DNA from: Aeromonas tecta
GTDB lineage: Bacteria > Pseudomonadota > Gammaproteobacteria > Enterobacterales > Aeromonadaceae
NCBI RefSeq assembly: GCF_000820185.1
Contig: NZ_CDCA01000034.1
Coordinates: 109,755 to 173,754, forward strand
DNA: 64,000 nucleotides
Direction of reading: 5' to 3'
Shown here: one piece after another, positions 37,430 through 49,039 of the stretch
Layout: each line of letters begins with the position of its first letter
Numbering within the stretch: the first letter of the stretch is position 1
Program-made: the position numbers and the translations under genes
Notes under the pieces: generated by a model
Databases searched by the model: none
What the model was told of the DNA's origin: nothing
Seen by the model: only the letters and a program-made list of their open reading frames with translations

Positions 37430-38914
37430 GTGTCTCAAGGACTGGTAACAGCATCCTATATCGTTGCCGCCGTGCTCTTCATCCTCAGTCTCGCGGGACT
37501 GTCGAAGCAAGAAACGGCTAAACATGGCAACCTGTTCGGTATCGCGGGGATGGCCATCGCGCTGCTCGCGACCGTATTCAACCCGGAAACCAGTGGTGTG
37601 CACTGGATCATCCTGGCCATGATCATCGGCGGCGCCATCGGTGTGCGGCTGGCGCTCAAGGTCGAGATGACCGAGATGCCCGAGCTGGTGGCCGTGCTGC
37701 ACAGCTTCGTGGGCATGGCGGCGGTGCTGGTGGGCTTCAACAGCTTCATCGACTTGCACCCGTCCGCTCCCGCTGAAGTGGTGGTCTCCGTCGGTTCCAA
37801 CCTGGATGCGACCCTGGCCGCGGCCCGGGCGGCGTTCGAGCAGGCGGCCAGTGTCGCTCAGGTCGATCACCTGTCCGGCGCCATGCTGAACATCCACCTG
37901 GTGGAAGTGTTCCTCGGCGTCTTCATCGGTGCGGTGACCTTCACCGGCTCCATCGTTGCGTTCGGCAAACTGCGTGGCCTGATCTCGTCCAAGCCGCTGC
38001 AACTGCCCCATCGCCACAAGCTGAACCTGCTGGCCGTGCTGGTCTCCCTTGCGCTGATGATCCACTTCGTCAACGCTGGTGGTTCCACCTTCGCACTGTT
38101 GCTGATGACCCTGATCGCCTTCGCGTTCGGCTGGCATCTGGTTGCCTCCATCGGTGGCGCCGACATGCCGGTCGTGGTCTCCATGCTGAACTCCTACTCC
38201 GGTTGGGCGGCGGCGGCGGCGGGCTTCATGCTCTCCAACGACCTGCTGATCGTGGTCGGTGCCCTGGTGGGTTCCTCCGGTGCGATCCTGTCTTACATCA
38301 TGTGCAAGGCGATGAACCGCTCCTTCATCTCGGTGATCGCCGGTGGCTTTGGCTCCGACGGTGTGGCCTCCACGGCTGACCAGGAGATGGGCGAATACCG
38401 CGAGACCAACGCTGAAGACGTGGCTGACATGCTGAAAAATGCCAGCTCCGTCATCATCACCCCGGGCTACGGCATGGCGGTGGCGCAGGCGCAGTATCCG
38501 GTGGCCGAAATCACCCAGAAGCTGCGTGATCGCGGCGTCAAGGTGCGCTTCGGTATCCATCCGGTGGCCGGTCGTCTGCCGGGTCACATGAACGTGCTGC
38601 TGGCGGAAGCCAAGGTCCCGTATGACATAGTTCTGGAAATGGACGAGATCAACGACGACTTCAACGACACCGACGTGGTACTGGTGATCGGTGCGAACGA
38701 CACCGTCAACCCGGCCGCCATGGAAGATCCGGGCAGCCCCATCGCCGGCATGCCGGTACTGGAAGTGTGGAAGGCGCAGAACGTCATCGGCTTCAAGCGC
38801 TCCATGAACACCGGCTACGCCGGTGTCCAGAACCCGCTGTTCTTCAAAGAGAACACTCAGATGCTGTTTGGCGATGCCAAGGCCAGCGTCGAGGCCATCC
38901 TGAAGGCGCTGTAA
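37430..38914 (+). CDS. pntB: Proton-translocating NAD(P) transhydrogenase, beta subunit
   Basis: Beta subunit with the remaining membrane helices and the NADP-binding domain III. It starts with GTG after GGGGG. The C-terminal domain is very similar to E. coli ([48 protein letters not shown]). The product has 494 residues, about 30 more than the 462 of E. coli; the extra residues lie around 110-140, between the third and fourth membrane segments ([20 protein letters not shown] region). Forms the pntAB operon; a strong terminator follows. Confidence 0.97.
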   Translation: MSQGLVTASYIVAAVLFILSLAGLSKQETAKHGNLFGIAGMAIALLATVFNPETSGVHWIILAMIIGGAIGVRLALKVEMTEMPELVAVLHSFVGMAAVLVGFNSFIDLHPSAPAEVVVSVGSNLDATLAAARAAFEQAASVAQVDHLSGAMLNIHLVEVFLGVFIGAVTFTGSIVAFGKLRGLISSKPLQLPHRHKLNLLAVLVSLALMIHFVNAGGSTFALLLMTLIAFAFGWHLVASIGGADMPVVVSMLNSYSGWAAAAAGFMLSNDLLIVVGALVGSSGAILSYIMCKAMNRSFISVIAGGFGSDGVASTADQEMGEYRETNAEDVADMLKNASSVIITPGYGMAVAQAQYPVAEITQKLRDRGVKVRFGIHPVAGRLPGHMNVLLAEAKVPYDIVLEMDEINDDFNDTDVVLVIGANDTVNPAAMEDPGSPIAGMPVLEVWKAQNVIGFKRSMNTGYAGVQNPLFFKENTQMLFGDAKASVEAILKAL

Positions 38915-38931
38915 GCGTTATCGGGAATGTA

Positions 38932-38957
38932 AAAAGGAGGCTTAGGCCTCCTTTTTT
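38932..38957 (+). terminator. Terminator of pntAB
   Basis: Arms AAAAGGAGGC and GCCTCCTTTT around TTAG, followed by more T. Confidence 0.92.
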
Positions 38958-39142
38958 ATTGCCCGTTTTTCAGCGTTTGCTAGCAAGCCATTGATGGCAA
39001 AGGCGCGGCTTGGTGAGGGCGGCAATCTGTCATGGCTTACTGGTCGGGCAGACCCGCTCGACCGGTCGTGATCAGGATCGCAATCCGGTGACGTTGCCCC
39101 TACTGGAAGGCATAATGGCGGTGAAAAGCGAACTGGCTCAAT

Positions 39143-39177
39143 TTTATTTGATTCAGGCGTCCTTAAAATCAAATAAA
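39143..39177. promoter_or_regulatory. Eleven-base perfect inverted repeat upstream of the cysteine cluster
   Basis: TTTATTTGATT (39143-39153) and its exact complement AATCAAATAAA (39167-39177) are 13 bases apart, so half-site centres are 24 bases apart. It sits 110 bases before the desulfidase gene in otherwise featureless DNA (38958-39286). It fits a dimeric or tetrameric regulator site; without a T-run a terminator is less likely. Confidence 0.6.
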
Positions 39178-39286
39178 GTTATATGGATGACGGCTGTCAG
39201 TCAGGCATCCCAGTCCCATTCACCTTGATGGTGGATCCGACCATGAAATATATGCCCAGCGGCATAGCGAACCAGAGAATCCACAG

Positions 39287-40579
39287 ATGAAAGCACAATG
39301 GACCGATTTCATAACCCTGCTCAAGCGTGAAGTGGTTCCGGCCCTTGGCTGTACAGAGCCGATGTCGGTCGCCCTGGCGGCGGCCAACTGCCGCAAACTG
39401 CTGGGTCAGACACCGGAGCGCCTGAGCGTCTGGGTCAGCGGCAACCTGTTCAAGAACGGCATGGGCGTCGGCGTGCCCGGCACCGGCATGATTGGCCTGC
39501 CGGTGGCCGCCGCCGTCGGCATCACCGGGGGCAACCCGGACGCCGGTCTCGAGGTGCTGAAAACCCTCACCCCGGCCCAGGTGGATGCCGCCAAGGCGTT
39601 GCTGCCCATCATCAAGGTGGACGTGAAGGATGTGCCGGACGTGCTCTATGCCGAGGTACTGGCCGAGGCGGATGGCCACAGTGCCCGGGTAGTGATCTGC
39701 ACCGATCACACCCGCATCGTGCTGCTGGAGAAGGATGGCGAGGTGCTGATGGAGCAGGCCAGCGCTCCCGGTGTGCAGATCCAGCCTGCCAAATCCGACA
39801 AGCCCAACATGACCCTGCGCGACATAGTGTCGTTCGCCCTTGAGGTGCCGCTGGCCAAGATCGATTTCATCCGCGAGGCCGCCAGCATGAACCAGGCATT
39901 GGCGGACGAAGGGCTGCAGGGCTACGGCCTGCGCATCGGCAAGATCCTGACCGAGCAGGTGGAGCGCAAGCTGCTGTCGGACGATCTGATGACGCTGGCC
40001 ATGCGCCTGTCCTCTGCCGCGTCGGACGCGCGCATGGATGGCGCCATGCTGCCGGCCATGTCCAACTCCGGCTCGGGCAACCAGGGCATCGCCGCCACCA
40101 TGCCGGTGGTGGCCGCGGCTCGTTTCCTCAAGGCGAATGAAGAGCAGCTGACCCGGGCGCTAGTGATGAGCCATCTGGTCGCCATCTACATCAAGATGTA
40201 CCAGAACAAGCTGTCGGCCCTGTGCGCCGCCAGCACCGCCGCCATGGGCTCGGGCGCCGCCATCACCTGGCTGCTGGGCGGCCAGTTCGAGCAGATCAGC
40301 CACTGCATCAACAACATGATTGGCGACGTTTCCGGTATCATCTGCGACGGTGCGGGCAGTGCCTGCTCCATGAAGGTGTCGACCTCCACCTCGGCGGCAG
40401 TCAAGTCGTCGCTGATGGCGATCAACAACCTGCATGTGCCCCAGAGCGAGGGCATCGTCTCCGATGATGTGGACCAGACCATCGCCAACCTGGGCCGCCT
40501 CTCCAAGCAGGGGATGCTGGATACCGACATCGAGATCATCAACATCATGCGGGCCAAGCAACAAGGCAAGGCGAGCTGA
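39287..40579 (+). CDS. cyuA: L-cysteine desulfidase (CyuA/YhaM, UPF0597 family)
   Basis: Breaks L-cysteine to pyruvate, ammonia and sulfide with a [4Fe-4S] cluster. The 430-residue protein has the family N-terminus VVPALGCTEPMSVALAAANC and the C-terminal cysteine-rich segments HCINNMIGDVSG and IICDGAGSACSMK, which provide cluster ligands; GSGNQGIAATMPVV is the substrate-binding region as in serine dehydratase alpha. Its neighbours, a cystine carrier and a disulfide reductase, support cysteine as substrate. An imperfect AGAGA precedes the start. In E. coli the equivalent gene is induced by cysteine through CyuR; no such regulator is adjacent here. Confidence 0.88.
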   Translation: MKAQWTDFITLLKREVVPALGCTEPMSVALAAANCRKLLGQTPERLSVWVSGNLFKNGMGVGVPGTGMIGLPVAAAVGITGGNPDAGLEVLKTLTPAQVDAAKALLPIIKVDVKDVPDVLYAEVLAEADGHSARVVICTDHTRIVLLEKDGEVLMEQASAPGVQIQPAKSDKPNMTLRDIVSFALEVPLAKIDFIREAASMNQALADEGLQGYGLRIGKILTEQVERKLLSDDLMTLAMRLSSAASDARMDGAMLPAMSNSGSGNQGIAATMPVVAAARFLKANEEQLTRALVMSHLVAIYIKMYQNKLSALCAASTAAMGSGAAITWLLGGQFEQISHCINNMIGDVSGIICDGAGSACSMKVSTSTSAAVKSSLMAINNLHVPQSEGIVSDDVDQTIANLGRLSKQGMLDTDIEIINIMRAKQQGKAS

Positions 40580-40582
40580 TGA

Positions 40583-40606
40583 AGAGGGTGGCGCAGGCCA
40601 CCCTCT
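40583..40606 (+). terminator. Intercistronic hairpin between cyuA and tcyP
   Basis: Ten-base arms AGAGGGTGGC and GCCACCCTCT around GCAG, no T-run: processing or partial termination. Confidence 0.55.
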
Positions 40607-40740
40607 GTGTTTACAGCAACTGACGTCACCCCGGCATACCGGGGGACGGGCCGCCACGATGCGGCCAGTTTCAGGGCGAGGGCGCAGGCTGCGTTCGTCC
40701 ATCCATCTCGGGCCTCGCCCGTTTATTTTTGGGGAATATC

Positions 40741-42141
40741 ATGACTCTCAGCGTTATCGGTAATCTGGCCATCCTGGCCATGTTGTTGCTGTTTCTCTAT
40801 CGGTTGCAACAGACCCACGTCAGCTTCACCCGCCGGGTCTTCTCCGGGCTGGGGCTGGGCATTCTGTTCGGCGGCGCGCTGCAGCTGTTGTACGGGGTCG
40901 GCTCGGACGTACTGGTGCAGACCAATGACTACCTGGACATCGTCGGCAGTGGCTATGTGAAGCTGCTGCAGATGATCATCACCCCGCTGATCATGGTCTC
41001 CATCATCGGCGCCATCCTCAAGCTGAGTGGCGGCAGCGCACTCGGCCAGATCAGCGCCATGACCATAGGCGTACTGATCTTCACCACCATGCTGGCCGCC
41101 GGGGCGGGTATCCTGATGTCCAACCTGTTCGGCCTGACCGCCGAGGGGCTCACCGCCGGCGCCGCCGAGACCGCCCGTGGTGCGGCCTTGCAGACCAGCC
41201 TCGGCAGCGTCGAGAGCATGTCCTTTGCCAAGATGGTGCTGGAGTTCATTCCGGCCAATCCCTTCCTCGACATGACGGGCGCGCGCAAGACCTCTACCAT
41301 CGCCGTGGTGATCTTCTCCATCTTCATCGGGGTGTCGGCCACTGGCATCGCCCGCAAGAAGCCGGAGATCTTCGCCAGCTTCGACCGCTTCATGCAGGTC
41401 GCCCACGTCATAGTAATGCGGATGGTGACCTTGGTGCTGCGCCTCACTCCCTATGGCGTGCTGGCGTTGATGGCCAAGGTGGTCTCCGGCTCCAACTATG
41501 CGGATATCCTCAACCTGCTGAACTTCGTACTGGCTTCCTACGGCGCCATCGCCCTCATGTTCGGCGTGCACCTGCTGCTGGTGAGCCTGGTGGGTATCAA
41601 CCCGCTGCGCTTCCTGAAGAAGATCATGCCGGTGCTGGCTTTCGCCTTCACCTCGCGCACCAGCGCGGGCTCGATCCCGATGAACGTGCAGACCCAGACC
41701 CGGGTCCTTGGCATCCCGGAAGGCATCGCCAACTTCGCAGCCTCCTTCGGTGCCACCATAGGCCAGAACGGCTGCGCCGGTATCTATCCGGCCATGCTGG
41801 CGGTGATGATAGCGCCGACCGTTGGGGTCAATCCGCTGGATCCCGGCTTCATCATGACGCTGATCGCCATCATCACCGTGAGCTCGTTCGGGGTGGCCGG
41901 TGTGGGTGGCGGCGCCACCTTCGCGGCACTGATCGTGCTCTCCGCGCTGGACTTCCCGGTGGCACTGGCGGGTCTGCTCATCTCCATTGAGCCGCTCATC
42001 GACATGGGCCGCACCGCCCTCAACGTCTCCGGCTCCATCACCGCCGGCACCGTCACCAGCCGGTTGATGGGACAGACCGACATGGTGGTATTCAACAGCG
42101 ATGCCGAGGTCAGTCTGGACGGTGAAGAGTCCGTGGTCTGA
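40741..42141 (+). CDS. tcyP: L-cystine sodium symporter, TcyP/YdjN type
   Basis: Inner-membrane carrier of the dicarboxylate/amino acid:cation symporter (DAACS) family; 466 residues with about eight spans and two re-entrant loops. It aligns throughout with E. coli YdjN/TcyP: YVKLLQMIITPLIMVSIIGA, TSRTSAGSIPMNVQTQTR, ATIGQNGCAGIYPAML and SIEPLIDMGRTALNVSGS. The start at 40741 follows GGGGA. Located 161 bp after the cysteine desulfidase and 82 bp before a disulfide reductase, it would bring in cystine for reduction and breakdown. Confidence 0.9.
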   Translation: MTLSVIGNLAILAMLLLFLYRLQQTHVSFTRRVFSGLGLGILFGGALQLLYGVGSDVLVQTNDYLDIVGSGYVKLLQMIITPLIMVSIIGAILKLSGGSALGQISAMTIGVLIFTTMLAAGAGILMSNLFGLTAEGLTAGAAETARGAALQTSLGSVESMSFAKMVLEFIPANPFLDMTGARKTSTIAVVIFSIFIGVSATGIARKKPEIFASFDRFMQVAHVIVMRMVTLVLRLTPYGVLALMAKVVSGSNYADILNLLNFVLASYGAIALMFGVHLLLVSLVGINPLRFLKKIMPVLAFAFTSRTSAGSIPMNVQTQTRVLGIPEGIANFAASFGATIGQNGCAGIYPAMLAVMIAPTVGVNPLDPGFIMTLIAIITVSSFGVAGVGGGATFAALIVLSALDFPVALAGLLISIEPLIDMGRTALNVSGSITAGTVTSRLMGQTDMVVFNSDAEVSLDGEESVV

Positions 42142-42183
42142 GCTGTTTCGCGGGACTCGTTCCCCGAGTCATCGAATCATCAA

Positions 42184-42202
42184 GGGGAGGCGATGCCTCC
42201 CC
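42184..42202 (+). terminator. Intercistronic hairpin before the disulfide reductase gene
   Basis: Arms GGGGAGGC and GCCTCCCC around GAT, followed by TGTCG; partial terminator at most. Confidence 0.5.
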
Positions 42203-42223
42203 TGTCGTAGCAGGAGTCAAACA

Positions 42224-43552
42224 ATGCGTATTGTGATCATCGGTGGCGAAGCCGCCGGCATGAGTGCGGCCGCCAAGGCCCGCCGCCTGGCAAAGGATGC
42301 CGAGATTGTGGTGTATGAGGCCTCCGAGGTGATCTCCTTCGGTGCCTGCGGCCTGCCCTATTTTGTCGGCGACGACTTCCAGGATCCGGGCTTCATGGCC
42401 GAGTTCAGTGTCGAACAGTTCGCCGCCAAGGGGATCGAGGTCAAGACCGGTCACCGCGTGAGCGCGCTGGATCCCAACAGTCAGACCATCACCGTCGAGC
42501 ACAATGGCGACAGCTTCAGCGATCATTACGATCGGCTGATGATCGCCACCGGTGCCCGTGAAGCGATGCCGCCGATTCCCGGCTTGCAGCAGCAAGGGGT
42601 GTTCGGCCTGCGCCGCATGGCTGACGGACTGGCACTCAAGGCCGCGGTACGGGATGGCCGCAAGCAAAAGGCGGTGGTCATCGGCTCCGGTTTTATCGGG
42701 CTGGAAGTGGTGGAAGCGCTGGTCCATCAGGGTAAAGAGGTGCGCCTCATCGAGCTGGCAGAGCGGGTCATCCCCGATGCCTTCGATAGCGAGATAACCC
42801 AGCACCTCGAGACCGAACTGCGCGAACAGGGCGTCTCGCTGCATCTGGGCGAGCGAGTCGAGGCCTTGCTGGGGGAAGGGGGTGTGACTGGTGTGCGCAC
42901 CAACCAGGGCGTGTACGAGGCCGATATCGTCGTGGTTTGCACCGGGGTCAGACCCAATACCGAGTTCCTGGCCGAGACCGGCATCAAGCGACTGGTCAAC
43001 GGCGCCATCGAAGTAGACCGGCAGGGCCGCAGCTCGCTGCCGAACGTCTGGTCGGCGGGGGATTGCGCCAGCGTCTGGCACAGCGTGAAACAGCAGCAGG
43101 TCTATGTGCCGCTTGCCACCATCGCCAACAAGCTGGGGCGCATGGTGGGGGAAAACCTGGCCGGGGCCGAACTGGAATTCCCGGGCACCCTGGGCTCGGC
43201 GGCGCTCAAGGTACTGGGGCTGGAGGCTGGTCGCACCGGGCTTTCAGAGAAAGAGGCCCAACAAATGGGCATCGACTATCGCACCGTCGTAATCAAGGAC
43301 AAGTGCCACACCAACTACTGCTCCGGTCAGTCCGACATCCACGTCAAGCTGGTGTATGAGGCGACCAGCAAGCGGCTGCTGGGTGGCCAGATCCTGGGAC
43401 GCAAGGGGGCGGTGCACCGCATCGATGCACTGGCGGTCGCTATCACCATGGGGGTGACCACTGAGCAGCTCGGCATGCTGGACTTCGCCTACGCGCCACC
43501 CTTCTCCCGCACCTGGGACGTGCTCAACGTGGCGGGCAATGTGGCCAAATAG
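42224..43552 (+). CDS. FAD-dependent CoA-disulfide reductase-like oxidoreductase
   Basis: Flavoprotein of the single-cysteine pyridine nucleotide-disulfide reductase group. The start MRIVIIGGEAAGMSAAAKAR at 42224 gives the FAD loop and follows AGGAG by seven bases. Redox Cys42 lies in SFGACGLPYF, the hallmark of CoA-disulfide reductases; the NAD(P)H loop is VVIGSGFIGLEVVEAL, and the C-terminal FAYAPPFSRTWD keeps the active-site tyrosine. At 442 residues it lacks the rhodanese domain of polysulfide reductases such as Npsr. Third gene of the cysteine/cystine cluster, it could reduce CoA-, cystine- or persulfide-type disulfides. Exact substrate inferred. Confidence 0.85.
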   Translation: MRIVIIGGEAAGMSAAAKARRLAKDAEIVVYEASEVISFGACGLPYFVGDDFQDPGFMAEFSVEQFAAKGIEVKTGHRVSALDPNSQTITVEHNGDSFSDHYDRLMIATGAREAMPPIPGLQQQGVFGLRRMADGLALKAAVRDGRKQKAVVIGSGFIGLEVVEALVHQGKEVRLIELAERVIPDAFDSEITQHLETELREQGVSLHLGERVEALLGEGGVTGVRTNQGVYEADIVVVCTGVRPNTEFLAETGIKRLVNGAIEVDRQGRSSLPNVWSAGDCASVWHSVKQQQVYVPLATIANKLGRMVGENLAGAELEFPGTLGSAALKVLGLEAGRTGLSEKEAQQMGIDYRTVVIKDKCHTNYCSGQSDIHVKLVYEATSKRLLGGQILGRKGAVHRIDALAVAITMGVTTEQLGMLDFAYAPPFSRTWDVLNVAGNVAK

Positions 43553-43717
43553 CCATGTAGTGACGGCGGCACAGGTCTCTGCGCCGTCTCTTTCTCGCAC
43601 CGGAAATATGCTTATGTGGGACGACATATTGTGACATGGGGTGGAAATCAATGACGGAGGCCCTCAATGTGATGACGGCTTCAAGGTTCGCCCTCCAATA
43701 CCAAGTTAGGACAGCAT

Positions 43718-43750
43718 AAAAAAGCCCCTCGCGGGGCTTTGTTGTTTTTT
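43718..43750. terminator. Bidirectional terminator between the reductase gene and tex
   Basis: Arms AAAGCCCC and GGGGCTTT around TCGC, with an A-run on the left and T-runs on the right. Confidence 0.85.
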
Positions 43751-43757
43751 GAACGAT

Positions 43758-46085
<2,328 letters not shown>

Positions 46086-46277
46086 CGGGGCTCTCTGCGA
46101 TCGGGTCCATTCCGCTCACCCTGTGGTGTGCATCGGGAACGCCTGGGGTCGGGTCTGCGCTGACGCGCCAAGTGTGAGCACTATATGGGGTCGGGGCAGG
46201 GGATGCCAGCCCAGCCAGGGCAAGGGGCGACGGACTGCGCTGTCTGGGGGCTGGCTAGGCGAGCCTTCTCGGCAGGA

Positions 46278-46751
46278 TTATTTGGGGTAGCTTATCTCGT
46301 TGACATACCAGCAGGCGTCACCCACTGGCGTACGCACTATGGCCTCGTCGCCGACCTCTTTCTTGAGCAGGGCGCGGGCCATGGGGGAGTCGATGGAGAT
46401 GTAATCCTTGCGGCCGAAGATCTCGTCGTAGCCGACGATGCGAAAGCGCTTGGTCTCTCCCTCCTCGCTTTCCACCTCGACCCAGGCGCCGAAGAACACC
46501 TTGCCCTCCTGGGAGGGGGCGTAATCGACTATGGTCAGCTCCTCCAAGCATTTGCGCAGGTAACGCACTCGGCGGTCGATCTCCCGCAGCCGTTTCTTGT
46601 TGTACTGGTAGTCGGCATTCTCGCTGCGATCCCCGAGGCTGGCCGCCCAGGCGACCTTCTTGGTAACCTCGGGCCGCTCTTCCCGCCACAGCATATCGTG
46701 CTCTTGTCGCAGCAGATTGTAGCCTTCACGGGTGATGAGTTTGGTTTTCAT
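46278..46751 (-). CDS. greB: Transcript cleavage factor GreB
   Basis: Binds the secondary channel of RNA polymerase and stimulates cleavage of backtracked RNA. The 157-residue protein has the N-terminal coiled coil with acidic tip (WAASLGDRSENADYQYNKKR, containing the two catalytic acidic residues) and the C-terminal FKBP-like domain (FGAWVEVESEEGE). The strongly basic Trp/Arg-rich N-terminus (MLWREERPEVTKKVAWAA) marks GreB rather than GreA. It diverges from ompR, the same arrangement as in E. coli. Confidence 0.96.
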   Translation of the reverse strand: MKTKLITREGYNLLRQEHDMLWREERPEVTKKVAWAASLGDRSENADYQYNKKRLREIDRRVRYLRKCLEELTIVDYAPSQEGKVFFGAWVEVESEEGETKRFRIVGYDEIFGRKDYISIDSPMARALLKKEVGDEAIVRTPVGDACWYVNEISYPK

Positions 46752-46921
46752 ACGCTAATCAGTCCCTTGCGCCAGCATGGCGGGTTGCGTTCTATTGCAC
46801 GGGATCTTAGCCATTGCCGTCTAGCTGTCGAGCAAAAAGGTGCCGATGGATTGTCCGCCCAGGGTGGAGTCGTCCCCAGTTCTGCCGGGTTGGGGGTAAT
46901 AACCGGTAACATATTTATGCT

Positions 46922-46949
46922 TTGCCGTTGCCGGGAGCCGCCCTAGTAT
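46922..46949 (+). promoter_or_regulatory. Candidate ompR promoter
   Basis: TTGCCG (46922-46927) and TAGTAT (46944-46949), 16 bases apart; start predicted about 20 bases before the ompR ATG. Confidence 0.5.
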
Positions 46950-46975
46950 TGAGGCAATAGAGAGGAGAGGTGGCA

Positions 46976-47695
46976 ATGAGTCAGCAATATAAGGTTCTGG
47001 TGGTCGACGACGACTTGAAATTACGTTCCCTGCTGGAGCGTTACCTCACCGAGCAGGGGTTCATGGTGAGGGGCGTGGCCAACGGGGAGCAGGCCGATCG
47101 CCTGCTGACGCGCGAGAACTTCAGCCTGATGGTGCTGGATCTGATGCTGCCGGGGGAAGACGGGCTCTCCATCTGCCGCCGCCTGCGTGAGGCGGGTAAC
47201 CAGATCCCGGTGTTGATGCTCACCGCCAAGGGAGATGAAGTGGATCGCATCGTCGGGCTCGAGATGGGAGCCGACGACTATCTGCCCAAACCGTTCAATC
47301 CCCGTGAGCTGCTGGCCCGGATCCGCGCCGTGCTGCGTCGCCACACCGTCGAGCTGCCCGGCGCCCCCTCCGCGGCCGAGAAGATGGTGAGTTTTGGCAC
47401 CTATCAACTCAACCTGGCGACCCGCGAGCTGAGCCGCGATGGCGACCCCGTCGCCCTGACCAGCGGTGAGTTTGCGGTGCTCAAGGTGCTGGTGAGCCAT
47501 CCCCGTGAGCCGCTCTCCCGCGACAAGCTGATGAACCTGGCAAGGGGCCGCGAGTACACCGCGACCGAGCGCAGCATCGACGTGCAGGTCTCCCGCCTGC
47601 GCCGCCTGCTGGAGCAGGATCCGGCGCAGCCCCGTTACCTGCAGACCGTCTGGGGTCTGGGCTATGTGTTCGTGCCGGACGGTGATGGCGCATGA
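46976..47695 (+). CDS. ompR: Osmoregulatory response regulator OmpR
   Basis: DNA-binding response regulator that controls porin genes. The start [20 protein letters not shown] at 46976 follows GGAGAGG; a GTG six bases upstream is less likely. Phosphoacceptor Asp55 lies in [12 protein letters not shown], with Asp11/12 and Lys105 also conserved; the C-terminal winged helix ([29 protein letters not shown]) is near identical to E. coli. 239 residues. Its stop overlaps the envZ start by ATGA. Confidence 0.97.
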   Translation: MSQQYKVLVVDDDLKLRSLLERYLTEQGFMVRGVANGEQADRLLTRENFSLMVLDLMLPGEDGLSICRRLREAGNQIPVLMLTAKGDEVDRIVGLEMGADDYLPKPFNPRELLARIRAVLRRHTVELPGAPSAAEKMVSFGTYQLNLATRELSRDGDPVALTSGEFAVLKVLVSHPREPLSRDKLMNLARGREYTATERSIDVQVSRLRRLLEQDPAQPRYLQTVWGLGYVFVPDGDGA

Positions 47696-49002
47696 AGAAA
47701 GTGAGCAGCATGTTCTCCCGCATGCTCTGGTTTTTGGCCGCCGTGCTGGTGGTCTATCAATTTGTCTCCTACGCCACCTTCTACAACTATCTGCTGTCAC
47801 CGACCGTCAAGCAGATAAGCCACCTGCTGGCCAATCAGGTCAAACTGATCTTCCCCATCGACAGCAAGCAGCTGGCACTCAGTGAAGACGCCGAGGCGCT
47901 GGTCTATGTGGCGACCGGCAGCGATATCTATACCCAGAGTGAAGCGGAACAACATGGCCTCAACGAGTCCAAGCCTTATACCTATCTGGAAGAGAGCATC
48001 AGCCACGAGCTGAAGGGTCAGACCAAGGTCAGGGTCGAAATCCAGGATCACTACATCATCTGGATCCAGCCACCTCAGGCCAATCAGATGTGGGTGCGGA
48101 TCCCGTTGACCGAGATCGAGGACGATGACATCGAGCCGCTGATCCTCTACATGAGCGTGTTGCTGGTGGTGACGCTGTTTGCCGCCTGGCGTTTCGCCCG
48201 TCAGCTGGTGCGCCCGCTGGAAGACCTGGAGGCGGGGGCCGTGGCGGTGGCGCGTGGCAACTTCCCCGATGCGCTGGGGGAGCAGGGGTCGCGGGAGGTG
48301 CGCCGGCTGACCCGCACCTTCAATCACATGTCGAGCTCCATCAAGCGATTGATCGAGGAGCGCAACATGATGATGGCCGGGGTCTCTCACGACCTGCGCA
48401 CCCCGCTGACCCGCATCCGGCTGGCGACCGAGATGATGTCATCCGGCGACGAGTACCTTAAGGAGAGCATCAACGCGGACATCGATGAATCCAACGGCAT
48501 CATCGATCAGTTCATCGACTACATCCGCCCAGACGAGGGGCTCGATACCCAGCAGATCGATCTGACCCAGCTGATCCACGATGCCTTGCTGATGCAGACC
48601 GATCAGGGTCTGGAAGTGGAACTCATTCTGCCGGAGCAGGCGGTGCGAGTGGCCTGCAACCCCATCAGCATCCGCCGTATTCTCAACAACCTGTCGGGTA
48701 ACTCGTTGCGCTATGGCGCGACGCGGCTACAGGCGGAGTTGAAAGATGACGGCCACTGGGTACGGCTGCGGCTGTCGGACAATGGCCCCGGTATTCCGGC
48801 GCAGGATCACTCGCGGGTGCTCAAGCCCTTTACTCAGGGCAATGTGGCGCGCACCGGCGGTGGTAGCGGGCTGGGTCTGGCCATCGTCGCCAAGATAGTG
48901 TCCCAGCATCACGGCACCATCCGGTTGGGGGACGCTGAACTGGGGGGCTTGCTGGTGGAGATCCGGCTTCCCAAGCATCAGCCGCTGGAGTGGATAGATT
49001 GA
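47692..49002 (+). CDS. envZ: Osmosensor histidine kinase EnvZ
   Basis: Inner-membrane kinase/phosphatase partner of OmpR. Two spans (about residues 12-32 and 150-170) bracket a periplasmic domain of about 115 residues, followed by HAMP ([16 protein letters not shown]), the phosphoacceptor helix [17 protein letters not shown] and the ATP domain with the N box [12 protein letters not shown]1 DNGPGIP and G2 GGSGLGLAI. 436 residues against 450 in E. coli. The periplasmic part is the least conserved. Overlaps ompR by four bases; ends at a convergent terminator. Confidence 0.96.
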   Translation: MKKVSSMFSRMLWFLAAVLVVYQFVSYATFYNYLLSPTVKQISHLLANQVKLIFPIDSKQLALSEDAEALVYVATGSDIYTQSEAEQHGLNESKPYTYLEESISHELKGQTKVRVEIQDHYIIWIQPPQANQMWVRIPLTEIEDDDIEPLILYMSVLLVVTLFAAWRFARQLVRPLEDLEAGAVAVARGNFPDALGEQGSREVRRLTRTFNHMSSSIKRLIEERNMMMAGVSHDLRTPLTRIRLATEMMSSGDEYLKESINADIDESNGIIDQFIDYIRPDEGLDTQQIDLTQLIHDALLMQTDQGLEVELILPEQAVRVACNPISIRRILNNLSGNSLRYGATRLQAELKDDGHWVRLRLSDNGPGIPAQDHSRVLKPFTQGNVARTGGGSGLGLAIVAKIVSQHHGTIRLGDAELGGLLVEIRLPKHQPLEWID

Positions 49003-49003
49003 G

Positions 49004-49033
49004 AGAAGGGCGCATCGATGGATGCGCCCTTCT
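49004..49033. terminator. Terminator between envZ and the EamA gene
   Basis: Thirteen-base perfect arms (AGAAGGGCGCATC and complement) around GATG; serves both convergent genes. Confidence 0.85.
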
Positions 49034-49039
49034 GCTTTA

